DNA from: Sphingomonas_O antarctica | GTDB taxonomy: Bacteria > Pseudomonadota > Alphaproteobacteria > Sphingomonadales > Sphingomonadaceae | Length of the DNA stretch: 64,000 bases | Assembly (NCBI RefSeq): GCF_965137005.1 | Contig: NZ_CBCRXM010000002.1 | Coordinates: 62,001-126,000 of the forward strand | Reading direction: 5' to 3' | In this document: positions 33,813 to 42,560 of the stretch, piece by piece | Layout: each line of letters starts with the position of its first letter | Position numbering within the stretch: the first letter of the stretch is position 1 | Notes under the pieces: generated by a model | What the model saw: the letters and a program-made list of their open reading frames with translations, nothing else | Databases searched by the model: none | Told to the model about the DNA's origin: nothing | Translations under genes and position numbers: made by a program

Positions 33813-34509
33813 GCTGGTGTTTTCGGGCGGCGGGCGGCGCCGCGAACTCGAAATCGTCCGCCGTCCCGGCACGCGTGCGATGCGCCTGTCGGTCGATCCG
33901 CGCGATGCCAGCGTGCGCCTGAGTGTTCCCCCACGTGCGGCGCTGCGTCCCGCTCTGGCTTGGGCGGCGACCAAGCGCGCCTGGGTCGAGGCGCAGATGG
34001 AGAAACTGCCCGCGCCGCTCCCGGTGCTGCCGGGCATGGAATTTACCGTGCGCGGGCAGCACGTGCGGCTGGACTGGTCTCCCGATCATCCGCGCGGCCC
34101 CAAACGCGTCGGCGAAATGCTATGCGTCGGCGGCCCCCTCGAATCGCTCGCCGCCCGCCTGACGCGCTGGCTCAAGGCCGAAGCGCTGCGCACGCTCGAA
34201 ACCGAAACGCGGGAACTCTGCGCGGCGCGCAATCTCGCCATCACCACCGTCCATGTCGGTGATCCGCGTGGGCGCTGGGGCAGCTGTTCGTCGTCGGGGG
34301 CGATCCGTTATTCGTGGCGGCTGATCCTCGCGCCGTCGGACGTGCTCAGCGCGACGGTCGCGCACGAAGTCGCGCACCTCGTCCATCTCGACCACTCGCC
34401 GGCCTTCCATGCCGAGGTTGCCCGGCTGTTCGGACGCGCGCCCACTGCCGAACGCCGCTGGCTCAAAAGCCACGGCACCGCGCTTCACTGGTTTGGGCGC
34501 GAATCCTGA
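33805..34509 (+). CDS. YgjP-type zinc metallopeptidase (DUF45)
   Basis: 234 residues. The start at 33805 overlaps the YcgN gene by eight bases. The zinc motif HEVAHLVHLDHSPAFH (HExxH plus a later His) follows the GRWGSCSSSGAIRYSWRL stretch that is specific to the DUF45/YgjP family, close to WLM/SprT proteases. The N-terminal half is a beta-rich domain (RAMRLSVDPRDASVRLSVP). Substrate unknown. Its 3' end overlaps the PBP gene on the other strand by 25 bases. Confidence 0.9.
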   Translation: MSELVFSGGGRRRELEIVRRPGTRAMRLSVDPRDASVRLSVPPRAALRPALAWAATKRAWVEAQMEKLPAPLPVLPGMEFTVRGQHVRLDWSPDHPRGPKRVGEMLCVGGPLESLAARLTRWLKAEALRTLETETRELCAARNLAITTVHVGDPRGRWGSCSSSGAIRYSWRLILAPSDVLSATVAHEVAHLVHLDHSPAFHAEVARLFGRAPTAERRWLKSHGTALHWFGRES

Positions 34510-36581
34510 TTTGATCGGTCGCGGCGCTGGTCGCGCGGCGGTTCGGTTGCGGGACGCTTGCCGGTGATCGATTCGACCAGATCGCCGATGCGGTCGCGCC
34601 GGTCTTCGCGTCGATCGTCACGCCGGTCCTGCGGCGGCGGCGGCGCGGCGGCGGGATCGTCATAGGGATTGGGGATCGCCGATGTTGTCGTTTCGGTCGT
34701 CGTCCCCGGCGGGTCGGCGGGCATGCCGTTCTCGTCGACGAACTGGCCTTCGCTGTCATTGCCGAAATAGGCTTCGTTATCGGGTTCCAGCTGCGTTTCA
34801 GGGAGCGTCACGGCGGTCTGGAATTGCTCGACCGGGCGCTTGGCCACGGCGATCTTCATATATTGCGCAAAGGCCCGCGCGGGCGCGGTGCCGCCCATCA
34901 AGCCCGGGATCGGGCGCGAATCGTCGCGGCCCATCCACACTCCGGTGGTGATCCCGCTGGAGAAACCGAGGAACCAGCCGTCCTTGTTCGACGACGTCGT
35001 GCCGGTCTTGCCCGCCACCGGGCGGCCGATCTGCGCGGCGCGCGCGGTGCCGGTGGCGACCGCGGTCTGGAGCAGGTCGATCATCTGCGCGGCGACCTGC
35101 GGCGCGACGAGGACGTGGCTGGCATCGAGTTCGTGGCGATACAGCACTTCGCCGTCCGCCGACGTCACCTTGGTGATGCCATAAGGCGCGATGGCGATGC
35201 CGTTGGATCCGACGCTGGCAAACGCCCGCGTCATGTCGATCAGGCGGACATCGGATGTACCCAGCACCATCGACGGGTGCGTGTTGATCGGCGTGGTGAT
35301 GCCGAACCGCCGCGCCATGTCGGCGATCGTCGTGGTGCCGACCTGCTGGCCTATTTTGGCCGCGATGGTGTTGATCGAATAGGCAAAGGCTGTGCGCAGC
35401 GTGATCGGCCCCGAATTGTGCCGCGACGAATTGCGCGGGCTCCAGCCGTCGATGGTCACGGGTTCATCGACGACCTGGCTCTCCGGTGTGCTGCCCGCCT
35501 CCAGCGCGGAGAGGTAGACGAATAGCTTGAACGCCGATCCCGGTTGCCGCACCGCCTGCGTAGCGCGGTTGTAGATCGACGCGACATAATCGCGCCCGCC
35601 GACCATCGCCCGCACCGCGCCGTCACGGTCGAGGCTGACTAAAGCGCCTTGCGCCCCGGCCGGGCTGTTGGCCTGGATCGACGCCGTTGCCGCGCCCTGC
35701 ATGCCGATGTCGAGCGTGGTCCACACATCGATCGGCTGCGTCGTTTCGTCGATCAACGTATCGAGCTGCGGCAACGCCCAGTCGGTGAAATACCGTACGC
35801 TGTTCTGCTTGGCTTCGGGCGCGAAGACGATGTTGTCGGGGTTCGCCGCTTCCAGCTCGGCGGAGGACAATTTGCCCTGTTCGCGCATCACGCCCAGCAC
35901 GACTTTCGCCCGCGCGACGGCGGCATCGCGGTCGGCGGAGGGGCTGTAATTCGACGGTGCCTTGACCAGTCCGGCGATGACCGCGGATTCGCCCTGGCTC
36001 AGCGTCGTTGCGCTGTGTCCGAAGAATTTGCGGCTCGCGGCGTCGATGCCGTAAGCGCCGCCGCCGAAATAGACCTTGTTGAGGTACAGCTCGAGGATCG
36101 CATCCTTGGTGAACTTGCGTTCGATCGCCAGCGCCAGAATCTGTTCCTTGATCTTGCGCGTCCAGCTGCGGTTGTTGGTCAGGAACACGTTGCGCGCCAG
36201 CTGCTGGGTGATCGTCGAGCCGCCCTGCTTGAAATGGCCGCTGGTCGCGCGGACGTAGAAACTGCGCGCAATGCCGATCGGATCGATGCCGGGGTGATAG
36301 CGAAACCGCTTGTCCTCGACCGACACCATCGTGTTCTTCATCGCGTCGGGAATGCGCGAATAAGGCAGCCATTGCCCGTAACTCGGCCCCAGCGAGACGA
36401 TCACCGTGCCGTCCGCGGCATGCACGCGGATCATCTGACCATTGGGACTCGATTTGAGCTCGGCCATGCTGGGCAAAGACGAATAGGCAACGGCCACCGC
36501 GACGATCACCGCGATCAACGCCGCGCCGAACACGACCAGGCTCCAACGGAACACCCGCGCAATCATCTGTGGCAACCCCAT
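34485..36581 (-). CDS. PBP1A-type bifunctional penicillin-binding protein
   Basis: 698 residues. One N-terminal membrane anchor (about 8-32), a glycosyltransferase domain with the catalytic Glu in VSVEDKRFRYHPG, then the transpeptidase domain with SxxK as PGSAFKLF, SxN as SINT and KTGTTSSNKDGWF. It polymerises and cross-links peptidoglycan. The last 80 residues are charged and Asp/Arg-rich (DRRDDRREDRRDR), probably disordered. No outer-membrane docking OB insert is clear, so the subgroup within class A is open. Confidence 0.94.
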   Translation of the reverse strand: MGLPQMIARVFRWSLVVFGAALIAVIVAVAVAYSSLPSMAELKSSPNGQMIRVHAADGTVIVSLGPSYGQWLPYSRIPDAMKNTMVSVEDKRFRYHPGIDPIGIARSFYVRATSGHFKQGGSTITQQLARNVFLTNNRSWTRKIKEQILALAIERKFTKDAILELYLNKVYFGGGAYGIDAASRKFFGHSATTLSQGESAVIAGLVKAPSNYSPSADRDAAVARAKVVLGVMREQGKLSSAELEAANPDNIVFAPEAKQNSVRYFTDWALPQLDTLIDETTQPIDVWTTLDIGMQGAATASIQANSPAGAQGALVSLDRDGAVRAMVGGRDYVASIYNRATQAVRQPGSAFKLFVYLSALEAGSTPESQVVDEPVTIDGWSPRNSSRHNSGPITLRTAFAYSINTIAAKIGQQVGTTTIADMARRFGITTPINTHPSMVLGTSDVRLIDMTRAFASVGSNGIAIAPYGITKVTSADGEVLYRHELDASHVLVAPQVAAQMIDLLQTAVATGTARAAQIGRPVAGKTGTTSSNKDGWFLGFSSGITTGVWMGRDDSRPIPGLMGGTAPARAFAQYMKIAVAKRPVEQFQTAVTLPETQLEPDNEAYFGNDSEGQFVDENGMPADPPGTTTETTTSAIPNPYDDPAAAPPPPQDRRDDRREDRRDRIGDLVESITGKRPATEPPRDQRRDRSNQDSRPNQ

Positions 36582-36640
36582 GTCATCGCGCGCGCCATTG
36601 GGGACGGGGGGTTAGACGAGGCGTGAACGGGTGGGAAGGG

Positions 36641-37036
36641 CTACTTCCCCTCAAAACCCAGCGCGACCGAGTTCATGCAATAGCGCAGTCCCGTACTGTC
36701 GCGCGGCCCATCGGGAAACACATGCCCCAGATGCCCGTCGCATTTGGCACAGCGCACTTCGGTGCGGACCATGCCGTGGCTGACGTCGCTATGTTCGACC
36801 ACCGCATCGCTCGACGATGGTTCGACGAAGTTCGGCCAGCCGCTCCCCGAATCGAACTTGGCGTCCGATTTGAACAGTTCGTTGCCGCACCCGGCGCAGC
36901 GATAGGTGCCGGGTTCATGATTGTCGTTGAGGATACCCGCGAACGCGCGCTCGGTGCCGCCCTGGCGCAGCACGGCGAATTGTTCGGGGGTCAGCTTTTC
37001 GCGCCACTCGGCATCGGTTTGGGGCATGTCGGTCAT
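36641..37036 (-). CDS. msrB: peptide methionine (R)-S-oxide reductase
   Basis: 131 residues, full length for a cytoplasmic MsrB. Zinc is held by two CxxC pairs (CAGCGNELF and CAKCDGHLG); the catalytic Cys is in LRYCMNSVALGF, with SGSGWPNFVEPSS and HLGHVFPDGP as further signatures. It repairs oxidised methionine. It lies 30 bases after the FAD oxidoreductase gene on the same strand. Confidence 0.97.
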   Translation of the reverse strand: MTDMPQTDAEWREKLTPEQFAVLRQGGTERAFAGILNDNHEPGTYRCAGCGNELFKSDAKFDSGSGWPNFVEPSSSDAVVEHSDVSHGMVRTEVRCAKCDGHLGHVFPDGPRDSTGLRYCMNSVALGFEGK

Positions 37037-37066
37037 GGCACGAATGTGGGGCTTGGCGGCACAGGT

Positions 37067-38098
37067 TCAATCCCCGATCCGCGTCACCTTCGCAGCCAGC
37101 GCGGCCAGCGACGGCATGACGCCAATGCTGCGCACTCCCAGCGCAGCAAAGCGCGGGTTTTCAGCGGCTTGCCACAAGAGTTTCGCAATCCCGACCGGCC
37201 GCGAAGTGCGCCGCGCGAAAGCGCGTTGAAAGGGTTCGGCATCCATCCCGCGGGTCCAGAAATCCGCCGCGGCGATGCCGCTGGCGACCGCGATGCCCAT
37301 GCCCTCTCCGGCCAGGCTCGGGATGCACGCCGCCTGATCGCCCAGCCGCCACACGCCCGCTTGGGTGGTCGTCGCGCGCCAGCCATAAGGCACACTGGCA
37401 ATCGCATCGATCGGCTGCGACCAGTCGGCCTGCGCCAGCCGCTCGCCCAGCGGCCCGTTGCCGATCTGCCGCAGCAACGTCGCGGGATTGCCGTCCGCTT
37501 CTGCCAGCCGCGACTTGCGCACCGCCAGGCACAAATTCGCGCTGCCATCCTCCTGTGCGACCAGCCCGACATAGCCGCGGTCGAACAGATGCAGTTCGAT
37601 CGCCCCGCCGATCAAGCGGGCCAGCGACGGATGCGGCGGCAGCCGCAACCGCAGCCCCAAGGTCGGATCGCCCGCCGCCTTGGGCCGCATCAACCCGCGC
37701 AACTCATGCTTGCCCGTGGCGAGGAACATCGGCGCGCCGTCCCACGCCTTGACCGTGACCCCGCGCTCGACGCCCGCGCCCGCCGCCTCGGCGCGCAGCA
37801 GCATCAACCTGTCGAGCACCCGCCGCGACACGCCGATCGCGCCGCCGGGCAGAGGCGCCGATGCCGTCATCTCACCCGCAAACACGCGGACATGATCGAC
37901 CGCATGGCCCGGCACCGCGACACCCAGCCGCTCGAGCGACGCGAGTGTCCGCCAGCTCAAAAACCCGCCGCAGATCGCATCGCCGGTTTCGCGCTGGCGC
38001 TCATGGATCACCGGCCGCTCGCCCGCCATCGCCAGCGCGATCGCCACCGCGCTCCCCGCCGGCCCGCCACCGGCGATCAGCGGCGGTGTTCGACGCAC
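37067..38098 (-). CDS. FAD-dependent oxidoreductase (type III PKS cluster)
   Basis: 343 residues from GTG 38098. An N-terminal FAD motif IAGGGPAGSAVAIALAMAGE and a second flavin contact WRLGDQAACIPSLAGEGMGIA place it in the geranylgeranyl-reductase/aromatic-hydroxylase group of flavoproteins. It overlaps the methyltransferase gene by 22 bases, and both lie downstream of the type III polyketide synthase. It probably hydroxylates or reduces the polyketide product; this is inferred from context. No membrane segment is visible. Confidence 0.85.
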   Translation of the reverse strand: MRRTPPLIAGGGPAGSAVAIALAMAGERPVIHERQRETGDAICGGFLSWRTLASLERLGVAVPGHAVDHVRVFAGEMTASAPLPGGAIGVSRRVLDRLMLLRAEAAGAGVERGVTVKAWDGAPMFLATGKHELRGLMRPKAAGDPTLGLRLRLPPHPSLARLIGGAIELHLFDRGYVGLVAQEDGSANLCLAVRKSRLAEADGNPATLLRQIGNGPLGERLAQADWSQPIDAIASVPYGWRATTTQAGVWRLGDQAACIPSLAGEGMGIAVASGIAAADFWTRGMDAEPFQRAFARRTSRPVGIAKLLWQAAENPRFAALGVRSIGVMPSLAALAAKVTRIGD

Positions 38099-38763
38099 AA
38101 CCGGAACGGAAAGATGCGGCGAACCACGGCGTTACGCACGTCCGCTTCGGCCAAAATCGCCGGCCACTCGCCGGGCCGGTAACTCCGCGCGATCGACAGC
38201 GTGCCGTCATGCTTCACGATCGGGTGCCAGCGCATAATCGTCGCGAGCAACGGAAAACCGAGATGCGCAAAGCCGTGCCGGTGCAGGTCGTTGACGAACC
38301 AACCGCGCGTCGCCTCGGCCTCCATGAATCGCACGAACGCCACCAACTGCGCGTGCGTCATGTGATGCGCGACAAGGCTGGACACGATCACGTCCCAGCC
38401 TTGACCGGCAAAATCCGCATAGTCGCCAACCCGCCAATCGATTGCCATGGCGGGCGGCGTCGCCTCGATCGCGGCGGCGCGGCTGCGCGGGTTCAGATCG
38501 ACCCCGACCAGCCGCGCGCGCTTGCCGCGCCTGGCCGCCCAACGCGAAATGCTGCGCAACATATCGCCATCGCCATAACCGACATCGAGCACTGAAAATT
38601 CTGCAGCATCGCCGACCGCCCGCTCCAGAAAATCCAGTGTCGGCCGCCGCGCCATCGTCAGCGTGTTGACCTTGGCGAGGTCGTGGACCACCGCCTTATA
38701 CGTCGCCTCGTCGAGATCTTCGGCATCCATCCGCTCCTCGGCGATGGCGCGCTCAGTCAGCAT
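38077..38763 (-). CDS. SAM-dependent methyltransferase (type III PKS cluster)
   Basis: 228 residues. Rossmann-like SAM fold with motif I as FSVLDVGYGDGDML, the acidic loop ARLVGVDLNPRS, and motif II/III around WDVIVSSLVAHHM. It resembles small-molecule O- or C-methyltransferases of the UbiE/Methyltransf_25 type. The N-terminal DAEDLDEATYKAVVHDLAKVN is family-like. Position between the PKS and the flavoprotein suggests it methylates the polyketide. Confidence 0.88.
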   Translation of the reverse strand: MLTERAIAEERMDAEDLDEATYKAVVHDLAKVNTLTMARRPTLDFLERAVGDAAEFSVLDVGYGDGDMLRSISRWAARRGKRARLVGVDLNPRSRAAAIEATPPAMAIDWRVGDYADFAGQGWDVIVSSLVAHHMTHAQLVAFVRFMEAEATRGWFVNDLHRHGFAHLGFPLLATIMRWHPIVKHDGTLSIARSYRPGEWPAILAEADVRNAVVRRIFPFRLCVEHRR

Positions 38764-38772
38764 ATGACGTCA

Positions 38773-38903
38773 CTCCCACTTGTGGGAGGGACAGGTGCCG
38801 TAGGCGCCGGGGTGGGCCGACGCGCAAACAAGAGTGAGCACTCGCCCATGACCATGCCCCACCCTGCGTCGCTACGCGAAGCTGTCCCTCCCGCAAGCGG
38901 GAG
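38773..38903. repeat. family B palindromic repeat, inverted pair
   Basis: Left hairpin CTCCCAC-tt-GTGGGAG (38773-38788) with GGGACAG and then GGGGTGGG; right half is the mirror: CCCCACCC, CTGTCCCTC and hairpin CTCCCGC-aa-GCGGGAG (38888-38903). The layout matches the element at 20960. It fills the gap between the PKS and methyltransferase genes. Confidence 0.7.
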
Positions 38904-38920
38904 TTGACGGCTAAGATTTG

Positions 38921-39988
38921 TCACGACGCCCACCCGAACGTCAGCCCTTCCGCCGCCAGCCCCGGCCCGAACGCCAGCGCCACGCCGCGCCTTGGCCGCG
39001 CGTCCCATAGTTTCGCCAGAGCGAACAACAGCGTCGCCGAACTCATATTGCCGAAATCGTGCAGCACCGACCGCGATGCCGCGAGTGCATCGGGCGGCAA
39101 CCGCAAGCCATGCTCGACCGCATCCAGGATCGACCGCCCGCCGGCATGCACCGCCCAACCATCGATGTGCTGCACGTCGATCCCGCCGGTCAGCCGCGCC
39201 GCCGTATCGGTATCGGCCAGCGCCTCGCCGATCCGCCGCGGCACTTCGCCCGACAAATGCATTGCAAAGCCGGTGTCGCCGATATTCCAACGGATCAGTT
39301 CGTTCGAGTCGGGGAGCGTCGCCGCGAACGGCCGGTGGAGCGCCAACCCCGCGCCACTCGCTTCGACGATCGCCGCCGCCGCCCCGTCGGCAAATTGCAG
39401 CATCGCCAGCAACGGCTCCAATGCGCTCGCCGCCTGAAGGTGTAACGTCGACAATTCGACCGCCACCACCAACACGCGTGCGCCGGGTTCGGACCGCACG
39501 ATCGTCCGCGCCGCCTTCAACGCCGTGATCCCGGCGTAACAGCCCATGAACCCGATCAACAGCCGCTCGGTCGTGCCGGGCAGACCCAGTCGCTCGCACA
39601 ATATCTGGTCGATCCCCGGCGCGGTGAAACCGGTGCAGCTGGCGACGACGACATGGCTGATATCGCCCAGCGCGCCCAATTTATGAATCGCGGCCAAAGC
39701 CAGTTCGGGCGCGGCCTGCGCGTACAACGCCATCCGCGCGGACGTCGGCGGCATGAATCCTTCGGCATAAAAACCGCCCGGCGTGATCGGCGATCCGCCC
39801 GCGACCACCGGCAGCACCGACCATCGCTGCGCGATCCCCGCGCGCGCCGCCATCCGGTCGAACACCGCGCGTTCGCGGTCGGGCAATTGCCGCTCGGCCC
39901 AACCGACGAATGCTGCGTGGATGTCATGCGACGGAACGGCATGCGCGATGGACGTGATGCGGGGCAGCGGGGCGACCTTTCGGGACAA
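38921..39988 (-). CDS. type III polyketide synthase
   Basis: About 355 residues from TTG 39988, chosen for length and the AGCAGG eight bases upstream; the frame is open to 40117. The Cys-His-Asn triad is complete: Cys in VVASCTGFTAPGID, His in IDGWAVHAGGRSILDAV, Asn in LHDFGNMSSATLLF. The GFMGCYAGITALKAA stretch is typical of bacterial chalcone-synthase-like enzymes. They condense malonyl-CoA onto acyl starters to give resorcinols, pyrones or phloroglucinols. The starter cannot be read from sequence. It heads a set with a methyltransferase and a flavoprotein. Confidence 0.92.
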   Translation of the reverse strand: MSRKVAPLPRITSIAHAVPSHDIHAAFVGWAERQLPDRERAVFDRMAARAGIAQRWSVLPVVAGGSPITPGGFYAEGFMPPTSARMALYAQAAPELALAAIHKLGALGDISHVVVASCTGFTAPGIDQILCERLGLPGTTERLLIGFMGCYAGITALKAARTIVRSEPGARVLVVAVELSTLHLQAASALEPLLAMLQFADGAAAAIVEASGAGLALHRPFAATLPDSNELIRWNIGDTGFAMHLSGEVPRRIGEALADTDTAARLTGGIDVQHIDGWAVHAGGRSILDAVEHGLRLPPDALAASRSVLHDFGNMSSATLLFALAKLWDARPRRGVALAFGPGLAAEGLTFGWAS

Positions 39989-40709
39989 GCGATGTGCCTG
40001 CTTAACGCGCCGGTCAATGGATCGGCTCTGACCCTGTCTGCGCGGTGTGACGAAATCGGTGCCGACAAAAAGTCGCGCCGCAACTTCTGCCGCACATCTC
40101 GCAAAGTCGTCCCGCAACTTCGGCTCGACACGAAGTCGCGCAGCGCAACATCGATGACGACGCGGTGCCGAACGACTGAATGCGGATCAGCTTGGTGAGG
40201 CGCTTTCGACCGGCCAGGCGCGCAAAAACACGCCGAAGCAAACTTCGCCACAAAATGTTTCAGACCCGTTGCGGCAAGCTGCCCGCGCGATCCGTCCTGC
40301 GCGGTGAAAAATTTCGTATCGCACAGCGACGCGCGCACCGAATTCGGCGCGTCATTCTGAAAAAAGGCGCGCGTCGCACGGCTCTGCGACCGCGATGCGA
40401 GTAAGGGTGAAAAGTTTTGGGCGCGCAGGCCTTCGGACGCAGGTGCGCAACCCCGGCGGGCTAGCGAGTCCAGCCGCGTGGGCGAACTCGCGGCGCGCGA
40501 TCTGTAAAACCGGGGCCGAGGAATGGCCGGCTCATCGCCGTCATCGTCGACCCCCGCGATCGAGTGAAACCCATGCAGGTCGAAAGTTGGCTCGAAAGTC
40601 GCGCCAGCGACCACGCGCGACGGACGCGCGAACGCGCCGCCTTCGCGTCCGCAAAGTTGTCTTCAACTTTTGAGCCAGTCGGGAGGGCTGCCGAACGGCA
40701 GCCGGGGCT
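39989..40709. other. non-coding stretch on the 3' side of tRNA-Leu
   Basis: About 720 bases with no gene I can support on either strand; open frames here have skewed, Arg-rich translations. Base use differs from the neighbours: short AAGT-type motifs recur, for example AGTCGCGCC at 40071-40079 and 40596-40604, CAAAGTCG near 40102 and CGAAAGTTGG at 40581-40590. It adjoins the 3' end of a tRNA gene, where integrating elements enter, so a decayed island end is possible. No integrase remnant is recognised. Confidence 0.5.
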
Positions 40710-40796
40710 TGGTGCGGTCGAGAAGACTCGAACTTCCACGGCCTTTCGGCCACAACGACCTCAACGTTGCGCGTCTACCAGTTCCGCCACGACCGC
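40710..40796 (-). tRNA. tRNA-Leu (GAG)
   Basis: Read on the minus strand: acceptor GCGGTCG/CGACCGC, D arm with GGCGGAACTGGTAGACGC, anticodon loop TTGAGGT (anticodon GAG), a long variable arm GGCCGAAAGGCC typical of class II tRNAs, T arm with TTCGAGT, and an encoded CCA (40710-40712). Decodes CUC and CUU. Confidence 0.97.
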
Positions 40797-40894
40797 ACAG
40801 TCAAGCATCCGCCGGAGACCGGCGGCGGGTAGGCGCGCGCCACTAGCAGCGGCTTGGGCACTCGGCAAGCATCACTCGCCAAACCCGCAACGCT

Positions 40895-40978
40895 CGTCAC
40901 CCTGACGAAAGTCAGGGTCCATTCGCACTCCATCTGGGCAGATGAATAATGGGCCCCCGCATCAAGTCCGGAGTGACG
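40895..40978. repeat. palindromic repeat (family C)
   Basis: Ends CGTCAC (40895) and GTGACG (40973-40978); left hairpin CCCTGAC-gaaa-GTCAGGG (40900-40917), then GTCCATT, and a right part GGGCCCCCGCATCAAGTCCG. This arrangement is common between genes in Alphaproteobacteria. It lies between tRNA-Leu and the zinc-ribbon gene; no gene is in the gap 40797-40998. Confidence 0.6.
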
Positions 40979-40998
40979 GTAAGCGTGCGCCGCTTCGC

Positions 40999-41751
40999 TC
41001 AGCCGATGCCGCGGTCCGAAAAGCTCAGCGCCAATTTGTGCGCGCCGGGCGGGACGTCGATCTCCGCCGCGTCGAAATCCATGCTCTGTTTGGGGCCGAT
41101 GGTCCGCTTGGGCGGGGTGATCGTCCAGCGATAGACCGCCTTGTTCTGATGATCGCGCAGCTCGGCGATGATGTCGGGGACGCGCTGGCTGTCGTCGCTC
41201 GGGTTGACCACCTTGCCCGACAGCGCGAACAGTTCGTTGCCGCTCGACAGCGTACGCCGTTCCGGCTCGCGCGGCAGTTCGAGGCGCAACGGGCCCGCGC
41301 TCGCGGTCATCCCCAGCTTGGCCTTGATATCCGCCGGACCGTACAGCCGCAGCACCGCCACCGCACCGATCAACGCCGCGAGGATCAGGATCGCGACGAC
41401 CACCCACCGCCCCCGGCGAGGACGCGGGCGGAACGGCGGTTCGTGCGCGAACACGTCCGGGCTGTCGTCCTCGGGTTCGTAAGCCGGCTCGGGCACTTCG
41501 ACCGGGGGCTGAACGAACGGGATTTCGGGCTCGAACGCGGGCGCCGCGGGCTCGTAACTCGTCGCTTCGTCGACCCCGGTCTCGGGCGGGCTTTCCGGCG
41601 CGGCCTCCGCCACCGTCTCCACCATCGGCGGCTCACCGGGTTCGTGCCAGCTGTTGCCGCATTTGGCGCAACGGACCTGGCGCCCCTCAGGCGGCACCGA
41701 CCCTTCGGGCAGGCGATAGCACGTGTGGCATGCGGGGCAGGACAAGATCAT
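40999..41751 (-). CDS. MJ0042-type zinc-ribbon membrane protein with DUF3426
   Basis: 250 residues. An N-terminal zinc ribbon CPACHTCYRLP...CAKCGNSWHEP (two CxxC pairs), an acidic Pro/Glu-rich linker (about 40-110), one membrane helix (WVVVAILILAALIGAVAV near 120-137) and a C-terminal DUF3426 domain in the periplasm with LFALSGKVVNPSDDSQ. Such proteins are common and conserved beside ftsE in Alphaproteobacteria, but their function is unknown. It diverges from ftsE across a 56-101 base gap. Confidence 0.88.
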   Translation of the reverse strand: MILSCPACHTCYRLPEGSVPPEGRQVRCAKCGNSWHEPGEPPMVETVAEAAPESPPETGVDEATSYEPAAPAFEPEIPFVQPPVEVPEPAYEPEDDSPDVFAHEPPFRPRPRRGRWVVVAILILAALIGAVAVLRLYGPADIKAKLGMTASAGPLRLELPREPERRTLSSGNELFALSGKVVNPSDDSQRVPDIIAELRDHQNKAVYRWTITPPKRTIGPKQSMDFDAAEIDVPPGAHKLALSFSDRGIG

Positions 41752-41852
41752 GTGGCCGCGAACCCTCCCGGACGCCAGTTATAGTGGTTGCAGCCTAATC
41801 CCGCACAGTGCCGATTGGCAAGCGCCGCGCCTCATGCAAGATGCACGAACTT

Positions 41853-42560
41853 ATGGAACCGATCGTCCAATTCGACCGCGTCGGCCTGCGCTATGGCACG
41901 CAGACCGAAACGCTGTCCGATGTCGGTTTCGCATTGTCGCCTGGTGGCTTCTATTTCCTCACCGGCCCGTCGGGTGCGGGCAAGACGTCGTTATTGCGTT
42001 TGCTCTATCTCGCACAACGTCCCACGCGGGGCAGCCTGAAGCTGTTCGGGCATGATGTCGTCAACGCGCCGCGCTCGGCATTGCCCGCGCTGCGTCGTCG
42101 CATCGGTGTGGTGTTCCAGGATTTCCGCCTGATCCCGCAGCTGTCGGCGCGGGACAATGTTGCCTTGCCGCTGCGGATCGCAGGCGTGCCCGAGGATGAA
42201 CTCGCCGGTCCGGTGGAAGAAATGCTCGCCTGGGTCGGCCTCGCCGATCGCGCCGCGGCGCGCCCGGCGACGCTGTCGGGCGGGGAGCAACAGCGCGTGG
42301 CCATCGCCCGCGCCGTGATCGCCCGGCCCGATCTGCTGGTCGCCGACGAACCGACCGGCAATGTCGATCCCGAAATGGCGCACCGCCTGCTGCATTTGTT
42401 CGAAAGCCTCAACCGCCTCGGCACCACCGTGCTGATCGCGACGCACGATCTGCATCTGCTCGGTCGTGTGCCCGATGCGCGGATGATGCGGCTGGAGCGT
42501 GGGCGGCTGAGCGATCCGACCGGCGCGCTGCGCTTTCCGCCGATCCGGGCGAGCGCATGA
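41853..42560 (+). CDS. ftsE: cell-division ABC ATPase FtsE
   Basis: 235 residues from ATG 41853 (MEPIVQFDRVGLRYG), the usual N-terminus; in-frame starts at 41841 and GTG 41808 are alternatives, none with a good Shine-Dalgarno. P-loop GPSGAGKTSLLRLL, ABC signature LSGGEQQRVAIARA, Walker B LLVADEPTGNVDPE, and the switch His in LIATHDLHLL. With FtsX it regulates septal peptidoglycan hydrolysis. ATGA overlap with ftsX. Confidence 0.95.
   Translation: MEPIVQFDRVGLRYGTQTETLSDVGFALSPGGFYFLTGPSGAGKTSLLRLLYLAQRPTRGSLKLFGHDVVNAPRSALPALRRRIGVVFQDFRLIPQLSARDNVALPLRIAGVPEDELAGPVEEMLAWVGLADRAAARPATLSGGEQQRVAIARAVIARPDLLVADEPTGNVDPEMAHRLLHLFESLNRLGTTVLIATHDLHLLGRVPDARMMRLERGRLSDPTGALRFPPIRASA

Noticed and set aside
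39556..40614. A 352-codon minus-strand frame over the PKS start and the odd region
   Set aside because: Its N-terminal half has no recognisable domain and its C-terminal half is a shadow of the PKS gene; no ribosome site is seen.
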